From Thiospirochaeta perfilievii (GTDB taxonomy: Bacteria; Spirochaetota; Spirochaetia; DSM-2461), in NCBI RefSeq assembly GCF_008329945.1, contig NZ_CP035807.1, positions 1-64,000 on the forward strand: a stretch of DNA of 64,000 bases. Direction: 5' to 3'. Below, one piece after another: positions 36,513 through 45,490 of the stretch. The notes below the pieces were generated by a model that did not search any database, had not been told where the DNA came from, and worked only from the letters and a program-made list of their open reading frames with translations. Positions within the stretch are counted from its first letter, which is position 1; every line of letters begins with the position of its first letter. The position numbers were made by a program, and so were the translations under genes.

Positions 36513-36687
36513 CGTTATCACCTCTCTGACTTGGATTTATACCGCATCCAGTGCTGCTACATCCATCACACTTTTTAAATGAGTCTTTCATCTCCTCTGG
36601 TAATTTCTCACGTCTATTTAATTTCCAACCGATAAAGTAGAAGGAAATTAGAAATAGAACTACTAATATACCAATAAAAACTCTCAT
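36505..36687 (-). CDS. Small Cys-rich single-pass membrane protein, NqrM-like in layout
   Basis: Product of 60 residues: transmembrane helix (about 3-20) followed by a charged linker and CDGCSSTGC near the C-terminus. Size, single helix and Cys cluster recall NqrM, the small factor needed to install iron in Na+-NQR, though direct homology is not provable by eye. It starts with a TAATG overlap on rnfA and overlaps rnfB, so it is co-translated with both. A role in assembling the membrane Fe centre between RnfA and RnfE is inferred. Confidence 0.65.
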   Translation of the reverse strand: MRVFIGILVVLFLISFYFIGWKLNRREKLPEEMKDSFKKCDGCSSTGCGINPSQRGDNDE

Positions 36688-37292
36688 TAAAACATACCTA
36701 CAAAACCATTAAACGCTAAAGCCATTACAAAGGCAGTTATTAATGCAATAGGAACACCCTTTAAACCTGCATGTATAGGTGTTTTACCTATCTGCTCTCT
36801 AATTAGAGAGAATAGATATATTACAAATGCATATCCAGCTGCAGTAAAAAAGCTAAATATAACCATAATTAGAAAATTCATACCTAGGGAGTAATCAAGA
36901 TCTATTCTCTCAATATTTAGAAGTGCAACACCTAAAACGGCACAGTTTGTAGTTATTAATGGTAGATATACCCCTAAACTTTTATATAGTCCAGGGAAGT
37001 ACTTTTTAATTACCATCTCCACAAATTGAACTAAGCCACTAACAACAAGAATAAATGAAATGGTGGATAAAAACTCTAAATTATATGGTTCTAAAACAAA
37101 TATATATAGGGAGTATGTTGCTATTGATGAGAGGGTTATAACAAAAGTTACCGCTAACCCCATACCAAGGGCTGACTCCTCCTTATTCCCTACTCCAAAA
37201 AATGAGCATAGACCTAAAAACTGAGTTAAAATTATATTTTGAATTAGAAATGCACTAAATGCAATTGATATTAAACCTACAACACTATTCAT
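36687..37292 (-). CDS. rnfA: RnfA-family integral membrane subunit
   Basis: Membrane subunit of 201 residues with six helices, homologous to NqrE. The two conserved half-helix Cys are present: FLGLCSFFGVG and TTNCAVLGVAL. In Rnf/Nqr these contribute to the intramembrane [2Fe-2S] cluster shared with RnfE/NqrD. The gene overlaps rnfE by 8 nt. Length is normal. Confidence 0.92.
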   Translation of the reverse strand: MNSVVGLISIAFSAFLIQNIILTQFLGLCSFFGVGNKEESALGMGLAVTFVITLSSIATYSLYIFVLEPYNLEFLSTISFILVVSGLVQFVEMVIKKYFPGLYKSLGVYLPLITTNCAVLGVALLNIERIDLDYSLGMNFLIMVIFSFFTAAGYAFVIYLFSLIREQIGKTPIHAGLKGVPIALITAFVMALAFNGFVGMF

Positions 37293-38004
37293 CTTTATCT
37301 ACCTTATCACTACTCTCTTTCTCTAACTTTTCCTTAGCTTCCTTTGCAAGCTTAGCCTTTTCCATTTTTTCTTTTATAAGTAGAGCTTTTTTAAGTTTCT
37401 CTTCCTTCTCTTTTTTTAATTTAATAGTATTTATCATCCATGCAATAAAACCAAACATTAAAAAAGCTCCTGAGGATTGAACAAATATAACAGGTGCATG
37501 GGCTGCATCAATAATCCTAAAATTAAGAAGCTCAACTGCTCCAGTTCCTATTAACTCCCTAAAAAAAGCAAGGGTTGATAAACCTAATAAAAAACCAAGA
37601 CCACTTGCAATTCCATCCATAAAGGAGTCCATAACTCCATTTGTTGATGCAAATGCTTCTGCCCTACCTAAAATAATACAGTTAACAACAATTAATGGTA
37701 GGTAGATACCAAGACTTTCAAATAAAGCGGGTAGATATGCCTCCATTAACATCCCTAAAACAGTAACAACTGATGCTATAACTGTAATGTAGACTGGAAT
37801 TCGTATATCCCCTGGAATTATCTTTCTTATTAAGGAGATTAGTGTATTAGTAATAGATAAAACAACTACAACACTTACCCCCATACCAATGGCATTACTT
37901 AGATTATTTGTTAATGCTAGGGTTGGACACATTCCTAAAAAAAGAACAAAGGTAGGGTTTTCCTTTACAATCCCCCTATATAAATCTGCGGAATAATTTT
38001 TCAT
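37285..38004 (-). CDS. rnfE: RnfE-family integral membrane subunit with charged C-terminal tail
   Basis: Homologue of NqrD/RnfE, 239 residues. Conserved NPTFVLFLGMCPTLALTN and VVNCIILGRAEAFA give the Cys pair for the intramembrane [2Fe-2S] site. After the last membrane helix there is a tail of about 45 residues made almost only of Lys, Glu, Ala and Leu, probably a cytoplasmic helix or coiled coil. Overlaps rnfG by 4 nt. Confidence 0.92.
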   Translation of the reverse strand: MKNYSADLYRGIVKENPTFVLFLGMCPTLALTNNLSNAIGMGVSVVVVLSITNTLISLIRKIIPGDIRIPVYITVIASVVTVLGMLMEAYLPALFESLGIYLPLIVVNCIILGRAEAFASTNGVMDSFMDGIASGLGFLLGLSTLAFFRELIGTGAVELLNFRIIDAAHAPVIFVQSSGAFLMFGFIAWMINTIKLKKEKEEKLKKALLIKEKMEKAKLAKEAKEKLEKESSDKVDKDE

Positions 38005-38546
38005 TTTAGAACCTCACTTATCAAGTGTTTAGAGCTTGACTCAATACTCTCTTTCATAGCCCTAGAGGAGTAAGTAGCTCCTGTAATCATATCAACTTCC
38101 ATCTCAGACGCGTTCTGATTATATATTTTATCTAAGTAGTTATCCTTAGTAATTTTATCACCACGGCCCTTAGTCTCCCGCATCTGAACATACTGAATTT
38201 TTACTACATTACCATCACTATCATAGGCTATTAAAAATATTATATTATCATTACGTCCTTCAGGGCTCATCTCGTAAACATAATTAACTCTATTATTATC
38301 TAGATTAACTAGATATAGAGAGTCACAGTTAGATACTCTTTCTAGATCATACTCCGCTGATATATCCTTATATTCAAAGGTTGTATTAGAAAAAATACTA
38401 TTTAAATTATCACGAACCTTCTCTATTCGTCTCTCAATGATTATTGGATCAACAATTACAAATACTGATGATACAAAAAGAGCACAAATAGATGCGGCTA
38501 TAAACAAAATACCACCATACTTTAGACTAGTTTTTAACATATTCAT
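38001..38546 (-). CDS. rnfG: RnfG-family subunit with covalent-FMN motif
   Basis: Membrane-anchored periplasmic subunit of 181 residues (NqrC homologue). One N-terminal helix, then an FMN-binding domain with ETKGRGDKI and the flavin-attachment motif ITGATYSSRAM, where the Thr would carry FMN by phosphoester linkage (ApbE-type flavinylation). No apbE lies in the window. Overlaps rnfD by 20 nt. Confidence 0.92.
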   Translation of the reverse strand: MNMLKTSLKYGGILFIAASICALFVSSVFVIVDPIIIERRIEKVRDNLNSIFSNTTFEYKDISAEYDLERVSNCDSLYLVNLDNNRVNYVYEMSPEGRNDNIIFLIAYDSDGNVVKIQYVQMRETKGRGDKITKDNYLDKIYNQNASEMEVDMITGATYSSRAMKESIESSSKHLISEVLK

Positions 38547-39672
38547 TCACCACTATTTTATTTTCAGAAATTCTCTGATCAAGAATGTTATTAACAAACA
38601 GACCTGATCCCAAAAGTATTAAGATCAAAATAACTCCACTAATAAAGCTGCTCTTATTTAATCCTAGCTTTTTACTAGTAGTTTTTTTATTTAGTAGTGG
38701 AACAAAAAGATTGGCAAATAGTAGGGCGTTAAAAACCCCGTCTGCATCCTTTCCAAGAAATCTTATTAATATAAATACTAATGAGAATATGGAAGAGTAG
38801 AACATTAAACCATAGTTAGAGAATGGTTTTGTAAAAGGATCTGTCATCATAAAAATAGATACAAATAAAAACCCACCAGCTAATATATTAAATAGGATAT
38901 AATTGATAGTTAGATTAAAATGTAGAGTTATAACACTTAACATTACAGTTGTTGTAACAAAAGTAAAAAGTAGTGGTTTAAGATCTAATGTTTTTCGCAC
39001 AATAAAGAATATTATTGCTAATATAAAAAAGATTGATGGTATAGAGAATAACATTCCATTATTAGGTAGAAAGAGTAGTTCTTTTATAGAGCTCATGTTG
39101 TTTAAAGAGACAATACCATTAGCCTGTAACTGCATTAATGGAGATAGAATCTCTTCAGAAAAATCTCTTTTAAAGATAATTTCAAGGAGATAGTTATCAA
39201 AGCTATTAGAAAAGTTTAATGTAACTAATAGAGGCCAGGATAGGGATACAAAAAGTTTACCAATTATAGCTGGGTTGAAAACGTTAAAAGAGTAACCACC
39301 AAAAACCATCTTCCCAACAAATATACTGATAAAAGCTCCAACTGCTACTACAAAAAGTGGTGTTCCTACAGGTAACAACAGTGCATAAATTATAGCAGTT
39401 ATTTCAGGTTTTGTAGTAACCAGAGACTCCTTAGCCTCTGACCTTGGAATATCTAACTTCTGAGATACAAATAAGATCTCAGTCTCTCTACAGATAAGAG
39501 TACTAACTAAAAATATTAAAAGAGACTTAATCCCATAGGCTAAATCATTAAATGAATTATATATAATAGATAAACCAGCAAAAACAAATAAAACCTTAAT
39601 AAAATCATTAACTGTTTTATCAAGCTCACCTTTTAGATGTGAAACTGGCAATTTATTTAGAATTACTTTCAT
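38527..39672 (-). CDS. rnfD: RnfD-family membrane subunit lacking the SGAT flavin motif
   Basis: Membrane subunit of 381 residues (NqrB homologue) with about ten helices. Family marks include VFNPAIIGKLF and FMMTDPFTKPFSNYG. The position where NqrB/RnfD carry (S/T)GAT with the FMN-bearing Thr reads EEILSPLMQLQANG here, with no Thr. So this copy probably lacks the covalent flavin. Overlaps cydB by one base (ATG start within the cydB stop), making the rnf part translationally linked to cytochrome bd. Confidence 0.88.
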   Translation of the reverse strand: MKVILNKLPVSHLKGELDKTVNDFIKVLFVFAGLSIIYNSFNDLAYGIKSLLIFLVSTLICRETEILFVSQKLDIPRSEAKESLVTTKPEITAIIYALLLPVGTPLFVVAVGAFISIFVGKMVFGGYSFNVFNPAIIGKLFVSLSWPLLVTLNFSNSFDNYLLEIIFKRDFSEEILSPLMQLQANGIVSLNNMSSIKELLFLPNNGMLFSIPSIFFILAIIFFIVRKTLDLKPLLFTFVTTTVMLSVITLHFNLTINYILFNILAGGFLFVSIFMMTDPFTKPFSNYGLMFYSSIFSLVFILIRFLGKDADGVFNALLFANLFVPLLNKKTTSKKLGLNKSSFISGVILILILLGSGLFVNNILDQRISENKIVVNEYVKN

Positions 39673-40679
39673 TATATTCTTCTCCCAAAACTAATATATT
39701 TCCATAATTGATACCCAATAACTATAGGTAAAAATACAAGGGATACACCAGATATAATTTTTAAAGTATGGAATGAAGATGCTGCATCAACTATTAATAA
39801 ACCATCATTTAAACTAATTGTAGAAGGAAGAATAAATGGAAAAGATGCAGTAAAACCACTAAATAAAACTAGGGATAATCCTAAAACTATGGATATGAAC
39901 ATAAGAACATATTTTTCTAAAAGATGGAAAACAAATTGTAGAATATAAAGAATCATTGAAGCTATAGGCATTATCCAAAGTAGTTTATTTGTTGAAAAAA
40001 GACCAACTTCAAATAGTTTATACTCATTTGTTAAAGATAAGAATATTAGAGCTACAACAAAAACTGCCGCTCCACTTATCCATAAAATTGATACTTTGGA
40101 AATTATTTTGAAATCCCTTCCTAGGGTAAGTTTGATCCATGTATAACCTAAAGAGATTGCGGATAGAACTAATAATAATCCCATTAACAGGGATGCCCTA
40201 GAAAATATTGTTAAAAAGTTCTCGGTCATTAGTTGATTTTTAATTGGTAGGCCAACAATTAAGTTGATTAAATATATTCCCTCTATAAATATAAGAATAA
40301 AACTTGATATCCCCCAGATTTTACTAACAAACTTTTGCCACTTAGAATCATCTGACTTATAAATTAATTCTATAGATGTGCCACGAAATATTACAGAAAA
40401 AAGAAGAAGAAAGATAGGAATATATAAGGCTTGGAGGGTTAGGCCATAGGCTTTTGGAAATGTTGCAAATAGTCCTCCTATAGCAACTATTAACCAGACT
40501 TGTATTCCATCCCAGAATGTACCAACACTCTCATTTATTTTTTTAAAACTGATATCATCAACTTTGAATGTTAAACTTAACATTCCAACCCCAGTAACAA
40601 ACATCTCTTGGCTTAAATATATACTCCAAACTAAAACTAATACAAAATACCAAATATTAGCTAATATTTCATGATTCAT
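39672..40679 (-). CDS. cydB: Cytochrome bd-type oxidase subunit II
   Basis: Membrane subunit of 335 residues, normal length, with eight or more helices. Conserved WDGIQVWLIVAIGGLFATFP is the family signature. The canonical N-terminal FDGFDLG region is changed (SQEMFVTGVG). It overlaps cydA by an ATGA and rnfD by one base. Confidence 0.9.
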   Translation of the reverse strand: MNHEILANIWYFVLVLVWSIYLSQEMFVTGVGMLSLTFKVDDISFKKINESVGTFWDGIQVWLIVAIGGLFATFPKAYGLTLQALYIPIFLLLFSVIFRGTSIELIYKSDDSKWQKFVSKIWGISSFILIFIEGIYLINLIVGLPIKNQLMTENFLTIFSRASLLMGLLLVLSAISLGYTWIKLTLGRDFKIISKVSILWISGAAVFVVALIFLSLTNEYKLFEVGLFSTNKLLWIMPIASMILYILQFVFHLLEKYVLMFISIVLGLSLVLFSGFTASFPFILPSTISLNDGLLIVDAASSFHTLKIISGVSLVFLPIVIGYQLWKYISFGRRI

Positions 40680-41830
40680 AGAGACTCCTCCTTCACAAGT
40701 GGTGAGGTTATTCTTTTCTTAATAAGATAAATACAACCAACGGCTAAAATAGCATACATAACAAAGATAGTAATAAGTGAGAACCATACCTGCATTACAG
40801 GGACATTACTTACAGCATCATTAGTTAACATTAATCCGTATACAACATAGGGCTGTCGTCCAACTTCTGCAACTATCCATCCTGCAAGTATTGCTATATA
40901 TGGTAGGGGAAAAGTCCATAGATAAAACTTCTGCATAACTGGAGAATTCATAAATCTTTTAAAAAATATAAGGGTATATATTGAGTAAAAGATGAAAAAT
41001 GTTCCAAGTCCAACCATTAAGCCAAAGCTTATAGTAACAAATGGAGAGCCTCCACTAATTGCATCAATCTTTGTTGATTGAATAGGAACTATGTAGTTAA
41101 AGTAAGAAAATCCTACAGCAGGCATTAATAGGGATGTAATCACTAATAGGATATTAGCTGGTTTGAAGCCTAACTCAAAGGTTTTAGCCTCCTGTGATTC
41201 TTTATCAATCTTAAGATATCTATATGCTCCTATACCAAGAACAAAGTATGAACCTAGAAGAATTGCTGAAATATTATTGTGAACTAACATATACCAAGCG
41301 TATGGATTAAATATTATCTCCTTGAAGTTCTCAACTAAAACTCTACTTCCATCCGCGGCTAATGCATATCCCACAGGATTTTGCATAAAACCATTTGCTG
41401 TAATAATCCATAGAGCTGAAAAATTAGTTCCAATAAAAATGAGAAGAACAGTTATAAACCTTAACCTATTAGACATCTTGTTCTTCTTAAATATCCATAA
41501 ACCTGTAAAGGTTGATTCTAGAAAAAAAGCAATCATTGCTTCAAATACCAATGGAGCACCAAAAACATCCCCCATATATATAGAATAGGCAGACCAGTTA
41601 GTACCAAACTGTAGACTCATTGTTATTCCAGTAACAATTCCAAAAGCATAATTGATAACAAACATATCACCGTAGAACTCAGATAAGTGTTTATACTTAA
41701 CCTCTTTACTTTTTAAATATTTATATTCATATATACAAACTAAAAAAATTAGGCCAATACTAAGTGGAACAAATAAAAAGTGAAATCCCACTGTAAAGGC
41801 AAACTGTATTCTACTTAAAATTTCAACCAT
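40676..41830 (-). CDS. cydA: Cytochrome bd-type oxidase subunit I with collapsed Q-loop
   Basis: 384 residues against 450-520 for usual CydA. Haem ligands and core motifs are kept: His in FTVGFHFLFVPL, Glu pair in FEAMIAFFLESTFTGLW, LQFGTNWS, His in YMLVHNN, Met in SFGLMVG and GRQPY. The Q-loop is cut to about 20 residues: QSTKIDAIS aligns with the E. coli QKTKLAAIE segment, so Lys252 is kept but Glu257 is Ser, and about 100 following residues are missing. E. coli Arg391 aligns with Gly. Known bd-superfamily members without a quinol site exist, so the electron donor may not be quinol. First gene of the cydAB-rnfDGEA-x-B unit; GGAGG precedes the ATG. Confidence 0.92.
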   Translation of the reverse strand: MVEILSRIQFAFTVGFHFLFVPLSIGLIFLVCIYEYKYLKSKEVKYKHLSEFYGDMFVINYAFGIVTGITMSLQFGTNWSAYSIYMGDVFGAPLVFEAMIAFFLESTFTGLWIFKKNKMSNRLRFITVLLIFIGTNFSALWIITANGFMQNPVGYALAADGSRVLVENFKEIIFNPYAWYMLVHNNISAILLGSYFVLGIGAYRYLKIDKESQEAKTFELGFKPANILLVITSLLMPAVGFSYFNYIVPIQSTKIDAISGGSPFVTISFGLMVGLGTFFIFYSIYTLIFFKRFMNSPVMQKFYLWTFPLPYIAILAGWIVAEVGRQPYVVYGLMLTNDAVSNVPVMQVWFSLITIFVMYAILAVGCIYLIKKRITSPLVKEESL

Positions 41831-41848
41831 ACAGATCCTCCAACTATT

Positions 41849-41878
41849 ATTATATGGAGCTAAACCGTATTTTTACAA
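41849..41878 (-). promoter_or_regulatory. Probable promoter of the cyd-rnf operon
   Basis: On the minus strand TTGTAA (41878-41873), 18-bp spacer, TATAAT (41854-41849), about 20 nt before the cydA ATG. A TTGTTAA word at 41933-41939 resembles one half of a Rex site but has no matching half. Confidence 0.55.
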
Positions 41879-42008
41879 CATTTTTTTTAATAATTACTAC
41901 TAATAAAGGGTAGATTAACTTTTTTATCCTAATTGTTAATAAATGAAAATAGTGGTTTAATAATTTTAATAATAGATTATTATTTATAATATATAAGGAG
42001 CTAAGTTA

Positions 42009-42485
42009 ATGTTAAAAAGGATAATTTTAATACTAATTTTATCAATAAGTGTAGTAAACATATTTTCTGATGAATTAGAATATAAAAATATAACTGTAAA
42101 GAGCGCACAGATTAGGCAGCGTCCTAGTTTTTTAGGGAAAATTCTATTTACCCTTAACTATACAGATGAAGTAGCAATCTACGAAACTAAAAACGGTTGG
42201 TCTTATATAGGATTTAATAGTAACAAGGGTTGGATCCATAACTCCGCCTTAAGTGATAAAAAGTTAATACTTAAAAAGAGTGATAGTAAAATAGAAGACA
42301 GAGTTTCAGGTAGCGAAGTTGCCCTAGCAGGGAAAGGCTTTAATAGTGAAATAGAGGAGAACTATAAATCACAAAACAATTTGGATTATTACTGGATCGA
42401 TCAGATGGAAGAGTATCAAGTAGATATAGAATCTCTTATAGACTTCTCTTATAGTTATAATTTAAATATTGGAGGTTTAGAATAA
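42009..42485 (+). CDS. Secreted bacterial SH3-domain protein
   Basis: Product of 158 residues with signal peptide (about 1-22). An SH3b-like domain follows: VKSAQIRQRPSFLGKILFTL, DEVAIYETKNGWSYIGF and KGWIHNSAL, typical of cell-wall or ligand-binding SH3 folds. The C-terminal 60 residues are acidic and unassigned. AAGGAG lies 8 nt before the ATG. It is joined to the next gene by a TAATG overlap. Confidence 0.8.
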   Translation: MLKRIILILILSISVVNIFSDELEYKNITVKSAQIRQRPSFLGKILFTLNYTDEVAIYETKNGWSYIGFNSNKGWIHNSALSDKKLILKKSDSKIEDRVSGSEVALAGKGFNSEIEENYKSQNNLDYYWIDQMEEYQVDIESLIDFSYSYNLNIGGLE

Positions 42486-43372
42486 TGAAAAGAGTACTCT
42501 TACTATTTATTTTAACTCCATTTTTTTTCTCCTGTACTACTATTGGCCCTATAGCTGAGCTTATGGGAGAGATCGGTTACCTATCAGACTCCCAGGTTGA
42601 CTCTATTTCAAAATCAGCTGAGGCTGGAGCAAAGGCTGCTGAAGATATAACACCATCGGAGGAGTATTATATAGGTAGATCATTAGGAGCAATAATATTA
42701 TCCCAATACTCAGTATATAATGATACTAAATCTACAGAGTATTTAAACAAAATTGGACAATTATTATCCCTAAACTCCTCTAGGCCTGAAACCTTTGGAG
42801 GTTATCATATTCTAATATTAGATAGTGATGAAATAAACGCATTTGCTGCACCAAGTGGTCATATATTTATATCTAAAGGTTTAATAAAACTAACAGAAAA
42901 TGAGGATGAACTAGCTGCAATTATAGCCCATGAGATAAGCCATGTAGTATTACAACACGGTTTAGAGGCTATTAAAAAATCAAGAGTAACTAGTTTTGTA
43001 ACGATTTTAGGAAGTAGTGCCTTAAAAGAGTTTGGAAGTAAAGAGGTCGCAGAGCTAACTACCCTATTTGAAGACTCTTTAGCGGATATAACCTCCACAC
43101 TAATCAATTCGGGTTATTCTAGGAAGTTTGAATTAGAAGCAGACTTAATGACAATAGATATTTTAAGAAGAACCGGTTATGACGTTTATGCTCTTAGTAA
43201 AGTTTTAAAAAATATGTCTAAAGTACTAACTCCCAACGGCTTAGATTTTGCAAAAACCCACCCTGACCCAGAGGACAGATTAGAAAACCTCAAGGAAGAG
43301 GGTGATATTAATGGTTTTGGTAAAAAAATAGATCCTAACAGAAGATTTATAGAGAATCTAAGGAACTTATAG
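42485..43372 (+). CDS. M48-family metalloprotease lipoprotein
   Basis: Envelope protease of 295 residues. Signal peptide with lipobox ending FFFSC (lipid on Cys at about residue 17). Zinc site HEISH in IIAHEISHVVLQHG and third ligand Glu in FELEADLMTIDILRRTG, followed by THPDPEDRLENL. This resembles the periplasmic BepA/LoiP-type quality-control proteases rather than HtpX. The stop TAG overlaps the GTG of the cyclase gene by one base. Confidence 0.92.
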   Translation: MKRVLLLFILTPFFFSCTTIGPIAELMGEIGYLSDSQVDSISKSAEAGAKAAEDITPSEEYYIGRSLGAIILSQYSVYNDTKSTEYLNKIGQLLSLNSSRPETFGGYHILILDSDEINAFAAPSGHIFISKGLIKLTENEDELAAIIAHEISHVVLQHGLEAIKKSRVTSFVTILGSSALKEFGSKEVAELTTLFEDSLADITSTLINSGYSRKFELEADLMTIDILRRTGYDVYALSKVLKNMSKVLTPNGLDFAKTHPDPEDRLENLKEEGDINGFGKKIDPNRRFIENLRNL

Positions 43373-45477
43373 TGGGAGTAAAAAAATACAGAGGTATTAT
43401 AATTGCATTTATATCAGTTTTACTATCCACTCTACTCTGGTTAACAGGTAGTTTAGACTCCTTTGAAAATTTAACATGGGACAGTAGAGTTAAACTATTA
43501 TCCAATAATGAGAAGGCCTCTGATAATGTGGTATTAATACTACTTGATCAAATTAGTTTAGATTGGGCAGAGCAGGAGCAAGGCCTCCCCTGGCCCTGGC
43601 CTAGGGAGGTACTAACAACAATAATAAATAGTGTTAGTAGAGCTGGGGCTAAATCCATATCTTTTGATGTTCTATATACTGAAGCATCTATACATGGAGT
43701 CTGGGACGACAGTGCATTTGGGGACTCTATAGAAGATAGTAATATTTTCATTGGATCTACAACCTTAATGAACAAACCGACTAAGGATAATATATCCCTT
43801 CCAACCGGTGAAATTGTGATTGATGGTCTAAAAGAGTGGCTAGATTTAAAAAGCACAAATATTGATATTTTTAACTCAATTACAGAGACCATCCCAGAAG
43901 TCCTAAACAAGTCACGATTTGTAGCTAATGTTAAAATTGAACCAGATAGTGATGGAACATATAGAAGAGGTCAACTTTTCTATCTATATAATAATAAAGT
44001 TATACCTTCCCACGCCTTAGCCTCTTACATAATGGATAAAAAATATAAGATTTCAATTAAAAAGGGTATTTTAAAAATTGATGATAAAGTAATTCCTATT
44101 AACAATAGAGGTGAGGCTATTTTAAACTTTAGAGGGCCCTCTGGAACATATAAGAGTATAAATGCAGCAAAAATTATAAATAGTGAAATTTCCTACCTAA
44201 ATGGGGAGGAATCGGATATAGATTTATCAATATTTAAGGATTCCCATGTTCTCTTTGGTTATAAGGCTGCAGGTCTATTAGACTTACGAGCAACTCCAAT
44301 ATCTGGGAAAGAGACTGGAGTAGAAATTCATGCAACAATGCTTGATAATCTACTAACAGATGACTTTATTTCTGAATTTAATATATTTTTATCAATATTA
44401 CTAACTCTACTTCTTTGTTCCATAGCAGGATTTTTATATACAAAATATCAGGATATAAAAAAAGGAATATTTTTTTATCTGGTATTTATTGGTAGTACAA
44501 TTGTTTTATCTATAATTCTCTATGTTAATAATATTTGGTACCCTCTATTTTATACTGAAATATCGATTTTAATAACACTTACGACTTCAGGTATCTTTAA
44601 TTTAGCAACAGAAGGAAAACAAAAAAGATTTATTAAAAGTGTTTTTAGACAATACCTCTCACCTGATTATATTGAAAACATTCTAAAAGATCCTGGTAAA
44701 CTAAAACTTGGAGGTGAGAAAAAAGAGTTATCTATATTTTTTTCTGACTTAGAAGGTTTTACTACAATTTCAGAAGGTTTAAGTCCTGAGGATTTAACAA
44801 AACTAATAAATGAGTACTTAACAGCAATGACAGATATTATTTTAGATGAGGGAGGAACTATTGATAAGTATGAGGGAGATGCAATAATTGCATTTTGGAA
44901 TGCACCAATTGATTACCATGACCATGCAATTAGAGCAGTTAGAGCAGCCCTTAGATGTCAAAAAAAATTAGAAGAGTTACGTCCATATTTTAAGGAGACA
45001 ACAGGACATATAATGAAAATGAGAATAGGTATAAATACAGGTGATGCTATTGTTGGAAATATGGGTTCAAATACTAGATTTGATTATACAATGTTAGGAG
45101 ACTCTGTAAATTTAGCAGCTAGACTAGAAGGTGTTAATAAACAGTTTGGAACATATACCATGATTAGTAAATCAACCTATAACAGGTTAAATAGTGTTTT
45201 TCCTGTAAGAGAGTTAGGAAAGGTTCGGGTTGTAGGAAAACGTGAAAGCATTACTGTATATGAACCTATGTTAAAAGAGGATTATAATGATAAAATATAT
45301 GACCGTTTTTTAATTGGTTTAAATCATTTTTACAACTCTAATTTTAATGAAGCTATTGATAATTTTTCTGAAATACCTTCAGATCCTGTTTCCCAAAAAT
45401 ATATAACTATGATAAACAGGATAAAAAACAGTAACCAAGAGAAGTGGGATGGAACCCTTACTTTGACAGAAAAATAG
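43372..45477 (+). CDS. CHASE2-domain class III adenylate cyclase
   Basis: Membrane receptor cyclase of 701 residues making cAMP. N-terminal helix, extracytoplasmic CHASE2 domain (about 30-330; PWPREVLTTIINSVSRAGAK is typical), two or three membrane helices (about 340-410), then the cyclase domain: metal Asp in FSDLEGFTTIS and YEGDAIIAFW, substrate-defining Asp in FDYTMLGDSVNLAARLEG, which favours ATP over GTP. The C-terminal 60 residues look TPR-like. GTG start, translationally coupled to the M48 gene. No cAMP receptor is in the window. Confidence 0.92.
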   Translation: MGVKKYRGIIIAFISVLLSTLLWLTGSLDSFENLTWDSRVKLLSNNEKASDNVVLILLDQISLDWAEQEQGLPWPWPREVLTTIINSVSRAGAKSISFDVLYTEASIHGVWDDSAFGDSIEDSNIFIGSTTLMNKPTKDNISLPTGEIVIDGLKEWLDLKSTNIDIFNSITETIPEVLNKSRFVANVKIEPDSDGTYRRGQLFYLYNNKVIPSHALASYIMDKKYKISIKKGILKIDDKVIPINNRGEAILNFRGPSGTYKSINAAKIINSEISYLNGEESDIDLSIFKDSHVLFGYKAAGLLDLRATPISGKETGVEIHATMLDNLLTDDFISEFNIFLSILLTLLLCSIAGFLYTKYQDIKKGIFFYLVFIGSTIVLSIILYVNNIWYPLFYTEISILITLTTSGIFNLATEGKQKRFIKSVFRQYLSPDYIENILKDPGKLKLGGEKKELSIFFSDLEGFTTISEGLSPEDLTKLINEYLTAMTDIILDEGGTIDKYEGDAIIAFWNAPIDYHDHAIRAVRAALRCQKKLEELRPYFKETTGHIMKMRIGINTGDAIVGNMGSNTRFDYTMLGDSVNLAARLEGVNKQFGTYTMISKSTYNRLNSVFPVRELGKVRVVGKRESITVYEPMLKEDYNDKIYDRFLIGLNHFYNSNFNEAIDNFSEIPSDPVSQKYITMINRIKNSNQEKWDGTLTLTEK

Positions 45478-45490
45478 TTTCAAAAATATT

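Noticed and set aside
41933-41950. Possible Rex site upstream of cydA (TTGTTAA half).
   Set aside because: The expected second half TTAACAA is absent.
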